Assembly: GCF_900186535.1 (NCBI RefSeq)
Contig: NZ_FYDE01000004.1
Coordinates: 806,001-870,000 of the forward strand
Direction of reading: 5' to 3'
DNA length: 64,000 bases
Source of the DNA: Marasmitruncus massiliensis
GTDB lineage: Bacteria > Bacillota > Clostridia > Oscillospirales > Ruminococcaceae
The position numbers and the translations under genes were made by a program. Under the pieces are notes generated by a model that saw nothing but the letters and a program-made list of their open reading frames with translations, searched no databases and had not been told where the DNA came from. Of this stretch, positions 52,800-62,464 are shown in pieces (position 1 is the first letter of the stretch; the number at the start of each line of letters is the position of its first letter).

Positions 52800-53405
52800 T
52801 CACACAACCTGCAGTTTATGAGATTGGTGGAGATTTGTCTGCGTAATTTCCGCAGCTGTACACCCGCAGGTCAAAACTATCGCGTCGATGCAGGCCATCA
52901 TGGCGTAGAGCAGGTCGTTTCCCAAGGACGGACGCGACAAAAGGTAGCTGGAATGCAGGCTTTCAAACTGCCGGTAAATCTCTTCCGGCCGGGCACCCGG
53001 GATGGGGCGCGACACAAAACGGATGGGAACAATCTGCTGAAAATTTTCCCGGAAGAAATGGTACAGCTCTTTTTCATATGCGATGTGCTCGTACAGACCG
53101 CCCGTAAAACCGCTGTTATGCGCGAAACAAAAAAAGTCCGCATAGAAATGGCAAAGGATCCCCAGAAGCCGGGAACGTTTTTTGTCATTGCATGCGGACG
53201 AAGTCAGAGGTGTAACGGCGCGGATCACATGTTGAACGTAAGAGCTATTGTTCTTCAGATAATGCGGACTTGTCAAAAAGGACGGGCAGTAATCCGGTAA
53301 AACATTGCCCAGGACAAAACTCCTTTGATTCAATGGAATTCCGTAGTGGCTGCCCACATATCCGCACAAAAATTTCCCCATTAAAATATGCGACTCTGTA
53401 TTCAT
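52800..53405 (-). CDS. Putative zinc-dependent phospholipase C-like protein
   Basis: The 201-residue protein starts MNTESHILMGKFLCGYV and has metal-ligand-like patches GNVLPDYCPSF, LTSPHYLKN and LGILCHFYADFFCFAHN, as in the zinc-dependent phospholipase C family. There is no signal peptide, unlike the secreted clostridial toxins, so it should act inside the cell. It is the first gene of the minus-strand operon with a glycosyltransferase and Ugd, where it could release diacylglycerol as acceptor. ATG follows AAAGGGGTGAG. Activity is unproven. Confidence 0.65.
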   Translation of the reverse strand: MNTESHILMGKFLCGYVGSHYGIPLNQRSFVLGNVLPDYCPSFLTSPHYLKNNSSYVQHVIRAVTPLTSSACNDKKRSRLLGILCHFYADFFCFAHNSGFTGGLYEHIAYEKELYHFFRENFQQIVPIRFVSRPIPGARPEEIYRQFESLHSSYLLSRPSLGNDLLYAMMACIDAIVLTCGCTAAEITQTNLHQSHKLQVV

Positions 53406-53547
53406 AGACTCACCCCTTTGGCTACAGTGTATGATGTCAAACTATAAACAGCATCATAGCCAGGTAAAATCATTGTGAAATATAGAACAGAGCGCGGCTG
53501 CCTGTCTGTTGTTTCCAATCTTCGAATACGACGGAACTTTATGACGG

Positions 53548-55311
53548 TCAGTCAAAATGGGAAAGGGAAGAAGCGGCAAGAGTTTTCCGCTGTTTCTCCC
53601 TTTTTTTTAAATTGGCCAACAGTTCGGTTAAGGTAAACACATCGGTAAATTGATGCTCACAGCTGTTTACCGCGACGCAGGTTAACGTCATCAACGGATA
53701 CTTTTCGATATTGCCGCTGCGGCTGACGGCGGTAATATAGCCTCTTTTCAGATCATCCTGATTATAACGGGTCAAAACGAATTTTTCAAACTGAGTTACG
53801 ACCTTCTGTGAAAAAGCCTGCGAAGTTTCATGATAGAAAATTACCACAAAATCATCCCCGCCGACATGCCCGACGAAATCATCGACAGGTAAATTTTGCT
53901 TGAGCGCTTTTGCCAGGTACTGGATGATTGAATCACCGTTTTCAAAACCGTAAACATCGTTATACGCTTTAAAATTATCAATGTCAAAGTAGGCTATTCC
54001 GTATTCCTGAGTACTTTCCACACACTGCTTCAGCTTTTGCTCAATAATCAGATTCCCGGGAAGTCCGGAAAGCGGATTTTGATGTTTTGCCATTGTGACC
54101 TCAATTTCGCTGGCTTTTTGCAGCAAGTCCTTTATTGTAACGGTTCCCAGGTATTTTCCGTTTTCCGTAACCACAATAAAATCATAAAGGCGGTCACTGG
54201 AGCGGGACATTGCTTTTGAAGAAACTTCACTCACAGGTGTCCTGCAATCCACGCATAAGAATTGCTGGTCCATAAGCGAGCAGATGGATTTATTTTGGTG
54301 CAGCGTAAATCCATAGTGGCCGCTTAACTGAAGCGCGAGCTTCTCCCGTGTAACAATCCCGACAGGTTTTTGATTTTCAATCACACATAACCCAAAGCAG
54401 TTTGCGTCTTGCCTGAAAATATCATATACGTGGGATACTTTTTCGTTTGGCAAAACAATACTCGTATAAGTACACAGGCCTTTGATACATGTGCTGGATA
54501 AACTGTTGGGGGCCGAATTACTTTTGATCTGATTAATTTCTTCGAGCACCAGCAAGACCTCCTTGCCGATTTCATGTATGTTCTCATCTGGCCTCTGAAT
54601 GAAATACCCTTGCCCATATTGTACGCCCAGATCTGTAACGGTTTGCAGTTCTTCATAAGTTTCAATGCCTTCTGCGATCAGCGCAATTCCAGAAGCCTTG
54701 GAGAGTTCTGCCATTCCTTTGACAAGTGCGTATTTCAAGCTGTCTTCATGGATTCCCCGAATCAGATTCATATCCAGCTTGATATAATTTGGATTTACAT
54801 CGCTGATGAGGTTCAGCCCGGAGTATCCTGCACCGGCATCATCAATTGCAATTTTGTAGTTCTGATTTTTATAGTGGTTGATCGTCTGCTGAAATCCGGC
54901 TGTATCCATTACCATGCTTTTTTCAGTGATTTCAAAGATAATATTATCAGAAGTAATGTGATATTGTTTCAAAAATTCACTGGTAAAGCCCTTTTTAAAA
55001 TGATCATCGTGCATAACATGAGGATTTACATTGAGAAACAGTTTCTTACTGTATGGAGGATCCATAAATTTGAATGCGGTTTCCAGTGCGGTTGTTCTGC
55101 AAAGCTGTTCGAGTTCCCACAGACGTTTATAAGTCTGAGCGGCAGCGAACAGCATTTCCGGATTGCTTATAGCGCTTTTGCTGGTTATTCTGCTAAGTGC
55201 TTCATGCCCCAATATACTCCCATCCCGCAGGGATATAATTGGTTGAAAAACAATTTTAATCTGTTTTTTGCGAATAATATCATCCAGTTCTTTTTTGATA
55301 TCAATTATCAT
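53548..55311 (-). CDS. EAL-CBS-GGDEF domain protein (c-di-GMP turnover)
   Basis: The 587-residue cytosolic protein has an EAL domain (residues 1-250) with catalytic-site motifs present: GHEALSR, FLNVNPHV, IFEITEKS, AIDDAGAGYSGL, YIKLDMNLI and IAEGIETYEEL. Two CBS domains lie at about 275-395 (VCIENQKPVGIVTREKLALQ; NGKYLGTVTIKDLLQ). A GGDEF domain lies at 410-570, with signature GGDDF. Phosphodiesterase activity is likely; the cyclase site is altered but may work or bind GTP. CBS domains suggest control by an adenine nucleotide. It stands alone. Confidence 0.9.
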   Translation of the reverse strand: MIIDIKKELDDIIRKKQIKIVFQPIISLRDGSILGHEALSRITSKSAISNPEMLFAAAQTYKRLWELEQLCRTTALETAFKFMDPPYSKKLFLNVNPHVMHDDHFKKGFTSEFLKQYHITSDNIIFEITEKSMVMDTAGFQQTINHYKNQNYKIAIDDAGAGYSGLNLISDVNPNYIKLDMNLIRGIHEDSLKYALVKGMAELSKASGIALIAEGIETYEELQTVTDLGVQYGQGYFIQRPDENIHEIGKEVLLVLEEINQIKSNSAPNSLSSTCIKGLCTYTSIVLPNEKVSHVYDIFRQDANCFGLCVIENQKPVGIVTREKLALQLSGHYGFTLHQNKSICSLMDQQFLCVDCRTPVSEVSSKAMSRSSDRLYDFIVVTENGKYLGTVTIKDLLQKASEIEVTMAKHQNPLSGLPGNLIIEQKLKQCVESTQEYGIAYFDIDNFKAYNDVYGFENGDSIIQYLAKALKQNLPVDDFVGHVGGDDFVVIFYHETSQAFSQKVVTQFEKFVLTRYNQDDLKRGYITAVSRSGNIEKYPLMTLTCVAVNSCEHQFTDVFTLTELLANLKKREKQRKTLAASSLSHFD

Positions 55312-55622
55312 ATGTATTTATCTTTACTGCCTTTCCGGTAGTATATCTGTTACAAATGAGGTTAGGAAGATATTCTTTCATTATTTTGTGCAATTTTTCT
55401 ATTAAAATAAAGATAGCACTAAGAAGTTTTACAATTATAACGTCGAAGTAAAGAATAGATAAAATAGTTTAAACCAAGCAAATGTAATTCCTGTGGTGAA
55501 GGAAAACATTGTTTCTGTTACCTTGACGAAATGAAAAATTAAAAAACACTCTTGCTATTTATTCCATAGAAAGGTATCATAATAATAAATACTTTATAAA
55601 TCTTTTTAAGGAATGGAATGTT
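55312..55622. other. 311-bp AT-rich divergent intergenic region
   Basis: It separates the EAL-CBS-GGDEF gene from the ROK regulator gene. A clear promoter for the ROK gene lies at 55552-55580. No minus-strand promoter stands out. No gene or repeat was seen. Confidence 0.5.
55552..55580 (+). promoter_or_regulatory. Promoter for the ROK regulator gene
   Basis: TTGCTA at 55552-55557 and TATCAT at 55575-55580 are 17 bases apart. The transcript would start about 35 bases before the ATG at 55623. Confidence 0.6.
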
Positions 55623-56750
55623 ATGAAAATCTCCCGGGCGAGCAATATAGATGTTAAAAGAATTAACCGGACAAATACGATGCGCAGTATTTTCTCCTGT
55701 GACCGTATTTCTCAGCGTGAGCTTGCGGCAAAACTTGACATCAGCTGGCCGACGGTACTGCAAAATGTCAAGGAACTGCTGGTGCTCGGCCTGGTGGAAG
55801 AGGTCGGGGCATTTGAATCGACCGGAGGGCGCAAGGCCCGCGCTTTTGCACCTGTCAGAGACGCGCATCTTGCGGTTGGGCTGGATATTACCCAGAACCA
55901 TGTCAGTATTGTGCTTGTAGATTTGGCCGGCGGGCTTGTGCGGTATTCACGCATGCAAAAGCCGTTTTCCATGGAGGACTCCTATTTTCAATTCCTTGGC
56001 GAAGTGGTTGATCACTTCATCATGGAATCCTGTATTCCACGGGAAAAAATTTTGGGCGTAGGAATTTCCCTGCCGGGAATTGTAGACGAATCGGGAAAAC
56101 TTTTAGCGCGTTCCCATGCGATTGGGCTCAGAGACGTCCCCACGTCGGCCTTTAGCCGCCATATTCCTTGGCACTGCGTTTTTATCAACGATGCCAATGC
56201 GGCCGGATTTGCCGAGCTGCGCAATCAGGAAGACAAGCGGGACACGGTGTATCTTTCGCTCAGCAACAGCGTCGGCGGCGCTATCCTTTTGGACGGATCG
56301 CTTTACATGGGGGATAATCAGCGCAGCGGTGAGTTTGGACACCATACGCTCGAGCCGGATGGCAAACTTTGTTACTGTGGGAAGCGGGGGTGCCTCGATA
56401 CTTACTGTTCGGCAAAAGTGCTCTCCAACCATACGGATGGGAACTTGGCTGTCTTTTTCGAACGGGTACGTGCGGGGGACACAGTTTTGTGTTCCGTTTG
56501 GGAGAAATATCTGGACTGGCTTTCGGTCGAGGTCAATAATTTGCGGATGACCTTTGACTGCGATGTGATTGTTGGCGGGTATGTGGGCGGCTATCTGGAG
56601 GAGTTCGCCGAAGACCTTCGGAAAAGATTAGCAAAGCGAAATACCTTTGAACCGGACGCCACTTACCTCAGGGTCTGCCGTTATAAACTGGAAGCTTCTG
56701 CGGTAGGAGCCGCGCTCTTACAGATTGAACAGTTTATCGGTCAGCTTTAA
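55623..56750 (+). CDS. ROK-family (NagC/XylR-type) transcriptional repressor
   Basis: The 375-residue protein has an N-terminal winged HTH (ISQRELAAKLDISWPTVLQN, residues 30-49) and a ROK sugar-kinase-like domain. GISLPGIVDESGKLL, the zinc motif CYCGKRGCLDTYC and GEFGHHTLEPDG are visible. Such proteins repress sugar operons until a sugar or sugar phosphate binds. The polyol operon starts 253 bases downstream and its promoter contains a short inverted repeat. The ATG follows AAGGAATGG. Confidence 0.9.
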   Translation: MKISRASNIDVKRINRTNTMRSIFSCDRISQRELAAKLDISWPTVLQNVKELLVLGLVEEVGAFESTGGRKARAFAPVRDAHLAVGLDITQNHVSIVLVDLAGGLVRYSRMQKPFSMEDSYFQFLGEVVDHFIMESCIPREKILGVGISLPGIVDESGKLLARSHAIGLRDVPTSAFSRHIPWHCVFINDANAAGFAELRNQEDKRDTVYLSLSNSVGGAILLDGSLYMGDNQRSGEFGHHTLEPDGKLCYCGKRGCLDTYCSAKVLSNHTDGNLAVFFERVRAGDTVLCSVWEKYLDWLSVEVNNLRMTFDCDVIVGGYVGGYLEEFAEDLRKRLAKRNTFEPDATYLRVCRYKLEASAVGAALLQIEQFIGQL

Positions 56751-56756
56751 TACATG

Positions 56757-56795
56757 AAAAATGGGCTCACACTTGGCTGTATGAGCCCATTTTTA
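56757..56795 (+). terminator. Terminator after the ROK regulator gene
   Basis: AAAAATGGGCTCA at 56757-56769 pairs with TGAGCCCATTTTT at 56782-56794 around a 12-base loop, ending in a T-run. Confidence 0.85.
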
Positions 56796-56865
56796 TCTGT
56801 AGTTTCTCAGCTTTTTACACAAACGACGCATTCTCCGTTTGCTTTCTTTTACAAAGTTGTTACAG

Positions 56866-56899
56866 ACCTGTTGACTTTTAAAGCCGGCAGGTTTATTGT
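56866..56899 (+). promoter_or_regulatory. Promoter and possible ROK operator of the polyol operon
   Basis: TTGACT at 56871-56876 and TATTGT at 56894-56899 are 17 bases apart. The inverted pair ACCTG (56866-56870) and CAGGT (56888-56892) brackets the -35, as expected for a repressor site. The leader to the dehydrogenase start is about 100 bases. Confidence 0.55.
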
Positions 56900-57003
56900 A
56901 TAGCTACTTTAATAAATATTTTATAAAAGTGTAAATCAATTAGACGGAAAGAAAGGAGGGCAAATGCTTCATAAAAGCATAGATAAATGAAGGAGGCAGG
57001 GAC

Positions 57004-58053
57004 ATGGAAGGGAAAATGAAAGTAGCGGTCATGAACGGAATCGGCAAAATGGGTTATGCAGAGCGCGATATCCCTATCCCGGGGGACAACGAGGTATTGG
57101 TGAAACTGGAGTATGTGGGTATCTGCGGCAGCGATATGCATTACTATGAGACCGGCGCCATCGGGAATTATGTGGTGAAGCCGCCCTTTGTTCTGGGGCA
57201 CGAACCCGGGGGGACAGTGGTGGAAGCCGGCAGGAAAGTAACCCATTTGAAGGCGGGTGACCGGGTTGCGCTGGAACCGGGAAAAACCTGCGGCCACTGT
57301 GAATTTTGCAGGAAAGGCGAATACAACCTCTGCCCGGATGTTATCTTTTTCGCCACTCCGCCGGTGGACGGCGTATTCCAGGAGTATGTGGCTCATGAAG
57401 CGGACCTTTGTTTTAAGCTGCCGGATAACGTGGGCACTTTGGAAGGCGCGCTGATTGAACCGCTGGCGGTGGGATTCCATGCCGCGAATCAGGGCGGGGC
57501 CCACGCCGGGCAGACCGCCGTTGTCATGGGCGCGGGCTGCATTGGCCTGGTTTCGATGATGGCGCTGAAAGCCGAGGGTGTCTCGAAGGTCTATGTCGTG
57601 GACATCATGCAGAAGCGTCTGGACAAGGCGCTGGAGCTTGGCGCGGACGGTGTGATCAATGGCAGGGAAGGGGATACCGTTCAAAAGGTGCTGGAATTGA
57701 CCGGCGGCATGGGGTGCGATCTGGCTATCGAGACGGCGGGCGTCGAACTTGCCACCCGTCAGGCCATTTCTTTCACGAAAAAGGGCGCGACCATTGTGCT
57801 GGTAGGTTACAGCAAATCCGGTGAGATGACGCTGCCTATGAGCTTGGCGCTGGATAAAGAGCTGACTTTTAAAACGGTATTCCGTTACCGCCATATCTAT
57901 CCCATTGCGATTGAGGCGGTAGCTGCCGGAAAGGTAAACCTCAAGGGCATTGTCACCGACGTATTCGATTTTGACGACATTCAGAACGCCATGGACAGGA
58001 GCATTGCTGACAAAGCGAACATTGTAAAAGCGGTCGTAAAGATCTGCAAATAA
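57004..58053 (+). CDS. Zinc-dependent polyol dehydrogenase (sorbitol/xylitol type)
   Basis: The 349-residue medium-chain dehydrogenase has the catalytic zinc ligands in YVGICGSDMHYYE and LGHEPGGTVVEAG, and the structural zinc set CGHCEFCRKGEYNLC. The NAD site is VMGAGCIGLVSMMALK. The closest pattern is that of sorbitol and xylitol dehydrogenases, which oxidise a polyol to a 2-ketose. It is the first gene of an operon with a sugar ABC importer and a fructokinase-like gene. ATG at 57004 follows GAAGGAGG; ATG at 57016 is possible. Confidence 0.87.
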   Translation: MEGKMKVAVMNGIGKMGYAERDIPIPGDNEVLVKLEYVGICGSDMHYYETGAIGNYVVKPPFVLGHEPGGTVVEAGRKVTHLKAGDRVALEPGKTCGHCEFCRKGEYNLCPDVIFFATPPVDGVFQEYVAHEADLCFKLPDNVGTLEGALIEPLAVGFHAANQGGAHAGQTAVVMGAGCIGLVSMMALKAEGVSKVYVVDIMQKRLDKALELGADGVINGREGDTVQKVLELTGGMGCDLAIETAGVELATRQAISFTKKGATIVLVGYSKSGEMTLPMSLALDKELTFKTVFRYRHIYPIAIEAVAAGKVNLKGIVTDVFDFDDIQNAMDRSIADKANIVKAVVKICK

Positions 58054-58069
58054 AGAAGGAGAGAAGAAT

Positions 58070-59083
58070 ATGAAAAGAAAACTTGTGTCAATTTTACTCT
58101 GCGCGGTTTTATCGCTTGGTTCAATGGCGGGCTGCAGTTCGGGGAGTGCCCAAGTGCCTGCCGGCTCGGAGTCCACGGGAAGTACAGCGCAAAGCGCTGA
58201 TGCCTCAGCGTCCAAGGACGGGTTCACAATCGGCATGACAGTCAACGAACTGACCAACCAGATTTTTGCCAGCACCTGTGAAAACCTCGACAAAATGGTA
58301 AAAGATGCGGGCGGGACGCTTACATATCTGGAGTGCAAAAGCAATGCCTCCACGCAGATCACACAGATTGAGAATTTTATCTCCAGCGGTGTGGACTGCA
58401 TTATTATCCAGCCGGCCGAGGCAACCGCTATCGACAATGCGCTTAAACAGGCGATGGACGCCGGAATCAAGGTGTTTTGCTGGGATGAAGATATTCAGAA
58501 CGCGGACATCTGCTGGCTGATCGATAACTATGATCTGGGCAAAAAAATTGGAGCCGCCGCCGCAGACTGGATCAACGGCCAGTGCGGAGGGTCCGCAGAA
58601 GTAGCCGTTTTAAATTATCCGCAGCTGGAAATCCTGGTGGAACGCGGCAAAGGGATTGAGGATGCCATCAAGGAACAGGCCCCCGACGCAAAAATCGTTG
58701 CTACGGCCAGCGCAATCACAGCAACGCAGGGGATGGATGCCACAGAAACGATCCTGCAGGCGCATCCCGACCTCAAGGTGATCGCGTGCATCGGCGGGGG
58801 CGGCGCTACAGGAGCTAATGAGGCGGTAAAAGCGTCAGGAAAACTGACCGATGACTTCGGTGTGTTTGCGGCGGACTGCACGCAGGAGGAAATGGCGGCA
58901 ATGGCCAATGATGAATCCAATCGCGGGTCGGTGATGATCACCGGCGACGGAAAAGCCATCGCGGCGGAAATTTTCAGCTGGGCACAAAAGCTGCTTAACG
59001 GAGAATCTGTTGAAAAGAAAATCTACAGGGATACCTTCCTCGTAAATCAGGATAATCTCAGCCAGTACTACACCGCCCAATAG
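58070..59083 (+). CDS. Sugar/polyol ABC transporter substrate-binding lipoprotein, RbsB type
   Basis: The 337-residue protein has a signal peptide with lipobox GSMAGC, a Ser/Ala linker, and a type I binding domain starting FTIGMTVNELTNQIFAST. SGVDCIIIQPAEATAIDNAL is the first hinge-side motif and VIACIGGGGATGANEAVKAS the second. It binds the cargo of the following ATPase and permease. The ATG follows AGAAGGAGAG. The context suggests a polyol, but binding residues do not fix it. Confidence 0.9.
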   Translation: MKRKLVSILLCAVLSLGSMAGCSSGSAQVPAGSESTGSTAQSADASASKDGFTIGMTVNELTNQIFASTCENLDKMVKDAGGTLTYLECKSNASTQITQIENFISSGVDCIIIQPAEATAIDNALKQAMDAGIKVFCWDEDIQNADICWLIDNYDLGKKIGAAAADWINGQCGGSAEVAVLNYPQLEILVERGKGIEDAIKEQAPDAKIVATASAITATQGMDATETILQAHPDLKVIACIGGGGATGANEAVKASGKLTDDFGVFAADCTQEEMAAMANDESNRGSVMITGDGKAIAAEIFSWAQKLLNGESVEKKIYRDTFLVNQDNLSQYYTAQ

Positions 59084-59193
59084 GATGCGGATGCTTCACC
59101 GATGATTCAATCACAGAACTGTGTGCGGACAAATACTTGGGATATAAGGCAGGGGGATTTCCTCCTGCTTTATATTCAACAGGAGGAATCATG

Positions 59194-60702
59194 ATGGATG
59201 CTGCGGAAAACATCCTGGAACTGAAACATATTACAAAAACCTATCCCGGCGTGGTGGCTCTGCATGATATTACGCTGGAAGTCCGACGGGGAGAAATCCA
59301 TGCCCTGATCGGAGAAAACGGTGCCGGGAAATCCACACTCATTAAGACCTGTACGGGAGCGGTGGTTCCGGACAAGGGGGAGATTGTCGTCGACGGGAGA
59401 TCATTCCCGGCAATGACCCCGAAGCTTGCGGAAGAAAATGGGATTGCGGTTATTTATCAGGAGTTCAACCTGGTGGGAGAAATGACGGTTGCGGAAAATA
59501 TATTTCTTGGCAAGGCTATCCGGAAAGGCGTTCTGATAGACCGCAAGGCAATGATGGATGCATCCGCAAAAATTTTCCGCCAACTTGGGATCAATATTGA
59601 CCCGGCTGCTTTGATTAAGGATCTGACCGTCGGGTATCAGCAGATTGTGGAAATTGCCAAGGCTATCTCACAAAATGCAAAGATACTGATCATGGATGAA
59701 CCCTCGGCCCCCTTAACCACAGCGGAAGTGGAATATATGTTTGCCATGGTGGACCGTTTAAAAGAACAGGGCGTTACGATTATTTATATTTCCCACCGGC
59801 TGGAAGAAATCTTCCGGCTGTCGGACCGGATCACCGTCATGCGCGACGGTGAAAAGGTTAAAACACTGATTACGGCTGACTCTGACGTGGGTGAGCTGGT
59901 AACGCTGATGGTGGGCCGGGAACAGACAGAGACCTACCCGCCCCGGCAGACGGTGATTAAGGACGAGGTTCTTATGGAGGCGCGGCACCTGTCCGGGAAC
60001 GGGCTGAAGGATATTTCATTTAAAGTGCACAGGGGAGAAATTCTGGGATTTGCGGGGCTTATCGGTGCAGGGAGGACGGAACTGGCGCAGTTGATTTTCG
60101 GGGCGGTTCCCATCACCGAAGGGAAACTGTTCTTCAAAGGGCAGGAAATTCGTCCCAAGTCTCCGAGGGCAGCCATTAACCATGGGATCGCACTTGTCCC
60201 GGAGGACCGCAAACGGCAGGGCGCGCTTCTGGACATTGATATTAAGGGAAATATCAGCCTGGCTATCCTGCCGCAGATTTCAAGAATGTCTGTGGTGAAC
60301 AAAAGGAAGGAACGGCAGATTGCGGAAGTCTATCAAAAAGAAATCCGGATCAAAACCCCCAGCCTGGAGCAGAAGGTTAGAAATTTAAGCGGCGGCAACC
60401 AACAAAAGGTAATTGTGGCAAAATGGCTGGCTGCGCAGCCGGAACTGATTATTCTTGACGAACCTACCCGCGGTATTGACGTGGGTGCGAAATATGAAAT
60501 TTACAAGCTGATCAACCAACTGGCGGAAAACGGGAAAACCATCCTTTTGATCTCTTCGGAACTGGAGGAGGTCATGGGCATGTCGGACCGGATCATCGTG
60601 CTCTCGGAAGGCCACTTGAGCGGGGAAGTTCCAAAGGAATCCTTTAGCCAGGAATTGATTATGAGATATGCATCGAAAAATGAAAGCGGGGCTGCCTCAT
60701 GA
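59194..60702 (+). CDS. Sugar/polyol ABC transporter ATP-binding protein, RbsA/MglA type
   Basis: The 502-residue protein has two fused ABC domains. The first has GENGAGKSTLIK, VGYQQIVEIAKAIS and ILIMDEPSAPL, where Ser replaces the usual Thr after Pro. The second has a degenerate P-loop (LIGAGRTELAQ) with LSGGNQQKVIVAKWL and LDEPTRGIDVGAKYE. It drives import with the permease that overlaps its end by four bases. ATG at 59194 lies seven bases after AGGAGG; ATG at 59191 is equally possible. Confidence 0.92.
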   Translation: MDAAENILELKHITKTYPGVVALHDITLEVRRGEIHALIGENGAGKSTLIKTCTGAVVPDKGEIVVDGRSFPAMTPKLAEENGIAVIYQEFNLVGEMTVAENIFLGKAIRKGVLIDRKAMMDASAKIFRQLGINIDPAALIKDLTVGYQQIVEIAKAISQNAKILIMDEPSAPLTTAEVEYMFAMVDRLKEQGVTIIYISHRLEEIFRLSDRITVMRDGEKVKTLITADSDVGELVTLMVGREQTETYPPRQTVIKDEVLMEARHLSGNGLKDISFKVHRGEILGFAGLIGAGRTELAQLIFGAVPITEGKLFFKGQEIRPKSPRAAINHGIALVPEDRKRQGALLDIDIKGNISLAILPQISRMSVVNKRKERQIAEVYQKEIRIKTPSLEQKVRNLSGGNQQKVIVAKWLAAQPELIILDEPTRGIDVGAKYEIYKLINQLAENGKTILLISSELEEVMGMSDRIIVLSEGHLSGEVPKESFSQELIMRYASKNESGAAS

Positions 60703-61649
60703 AACAACTGACGGAAGGTTTAAAAAGGTATGGAATCTATCTGGTCCTTCTGGTCCTAATTATTTTTTTCTCCATCGCATCCAAAGCATTTCTTCATCCC
60801 AGCAATCTTTTTAATGTGGCTCGGCAGATTTCCACCCTCGGCATTGCGGCGGTAGGAATGACCTTTGCACTGCTGCTGGGCGGGATTGATTTGTCCATCG
60901 GTTCACAGATTACGCTGGCGAATATCATCACCGCATGGCTGATGGTAAACGCCGGAGCAAGCCCGGTGCTTTCGATTCTGGCGGCTTTGCTGGTAAGCAC
61001 TGCGGTAGGATTCCTGAATGGCTGGGTGATTGCAAATATTCATATGCCTCCGCTGATTGTAACGCTCAGCACGATGACCATTCTGGAGGGGCTTGCTTAC
61101 ATTATTTCAGGCGGTGTTCCCATTTTCGGCTTTCCGGAGTCCTTTGCGTTTATCGGTCAGGGGTATGTCGGGCCTATTCCGGTTCCGGTCATTATTATGG
61201 TGATCGTTCTGCTGACCGGCGCGTTCATCCTGAATATGACCTATTTCGGAAGGTACTTTTATGCGGTGGGCGGAAATGAGGAGGCATCGAAGCTCTCGGG
61301 CATCAATGTAAAAATGGTGCACTGCATGGCATACACGCTGTCCGGGTTTATTGCCGGCCTGGCAGGGATTGTGATGCTTTCGAGGACAAACTCCGGACAG
61401 CCGGTAGCGGGCAAGGGGTTTGAATTTGATGTCCTGACAGCGGTGGTTCTGGGCGGCGTCAGTGTCAGCGGCGGATTTGGAAAAATCAGCAATGTGGTAG
61501 CGGGTGTGATTATTCTCGGTGTGCTCAACAACGGCATGGTGCTGATGAACGCCAGTTCCTATATTCAGATGGTCGTCAAGGGCTCGGTTCTGTTGTTGGC
61601 AGTTGGCTTTGACTGTTTGCAAAAAAGGCGAAAAGTGAAATCAATTTAG
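60699..61649 (+). CDS. Sugar/polyol ABC transporter permease, RbsC type
   Basis: The 316-residue membrane protein has 8-10 hydrophobic helices. It carries GGIDLSIGSQITLANI near residue 65, GGNEEASKLSGINVKMVH near 195 and GGVSVSGGFGKISN near 250, the standard CUT2 permease patterns. Its start overlaps the ATPase stop as ATGA. It completes the second RbsBAC-type importer of the window, with gene order B-A-C instead of A-C-B. Confidence 0.92.
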   Translation: MKQLTEGLKRYGIYLVLLVLIIFFSIASKAFLHPSNLFNVARQISTLGIAAVGMTFALLLGGIDLSIGSQITLANIITAWLMVNAGASPVLSILAALLVSTAVGFLNGWVIANIHMPPLIVTLSTMTILEGLAYIISGGVPIFGFPESFAFIGQGYVGPIPVPVIIMVIVLLTGAFILNMTYFGRYFYAVGGNEEASKLSGINVKMVHCMAYTLSGFIAGLAGIVMLSRTNSGQPVAGKGFEFDVLTAVVLGGVSVSGGFGKISNVVAGVIILGVLNNGMVLMNASSYIQMVVKGSVLLLAVGFDCLQKRRKVKSI

Positions 61650-61671
61650 ATAGGCGAAGGAGTTTTGAGCG

Positions 61672-62439
61672 ATGCAGTATTTGGAAAAATTATTTGGGCT
61701 GACTGGTAAAACAGCAATCGTAACAGGCGGCGGGCGCGGGATCGGCCAGGTGATTGCGCACGGGTTCGCGCGGGCGGGCGCGGAGGTTGTGATTCTCAGC
61801 CGTTCCGGGGCGCAGGAAACAGTGGATAAAATCCTGCGGGACGGCGGAAAAGCATATGACCTGAAAGCAGATGTCACTGACGAGAAGCAGGTGGACACCG
61901 TGTTGGCGGAGATTGAGAAGCGCTCCGGAAAAGTGGATATCCTGTTCAACAACGCCGGTATCTGCATCCATAAGGATACCCTGAACGCGTCCATTGCGGA
62001 GTGGCGGGAAGTGATCGACATTAACCTGACCGGCGAATATATCATGGCGCGCGCTGTAGGCCGTATGATGATTGAAAAGGAAATCAGGGGCAACATCATC
62101 AATATGGCTTCCATGTCGGGCACGATTGTCAACATTCCCCAGTGGCAGGCGTCTTACAATGCATCCAAAGCCGGAGTCATCCATCTGACGAAGTCTCTTG
62201 CAATGGAATGGGCAGGTTACGGTATCCGCGTCAACAGCCTGAGTCCCGGCTACATTGCGACCCCGATGTCGGCAGATGTAGAACAAGAACTGAAGGATGC
62301 CTGGACACCGCTGATGCCTACTCATGAGATGGGCGACCCCGAGGCGCTGGTTCCTGCGGTGCTTTATCTGGCGAGCCCTGCCGCCACCTATACGACCGGC
62401 AGCGATGTTCTTGTAGATGGGGCTTATACCTGTTTCTGA
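61672..62439 (+). CDS. Short-chain dehydrogenase/reductase
   Basis: The 255-residue SDR has the cofactor motif VTGGGRGIGQVIAHG, the NNAGI motif near residue 94, and the catalytic pair Tyr 162 and Lys 166 in SYNASKAGV. It resembles SDR enzymes that act on sugars and polyols (gluconate, sorbitol or mannitol type). With the zinc dehydrogenase in the same operon it may handle a second polyol or a keto-sugar epimer. The ATG lies 22 bases after the permease stop. Confidence 0.87.
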   Translation: MQYLEKLFGLTGKTAIVTGGGRGIGQVIAHGFARAGAEVVILSRSGAQETVDKILRDGGKAYDLKADVTDEKQVDTVLAEIEKRSGKVDILFNNAGICIHKDTLNASIAEWREVIDINLTGEYIMARAVGRMMIEKEIRGNIINMASMSGTIVNIPQWQASYNASKAGVIHLTKSLAMEWAGYGIRVNSLSPGYIATPMSADVEQELKDAWTPLMPTHEMGDPEALVPAVLYLASPAATYTTGSDVLVDGAYTCF

Positions 62440-62464
62440 CCTTATAAAACAGGAGGAATATAAA

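Noticed and set aside
56893-58470. 525-residue minus-strand frame
   Set aside because: It lies antisense to the polyol dehydrogenase and binding-protein genes, whose motifs are clear; a shadow of their codon bias.
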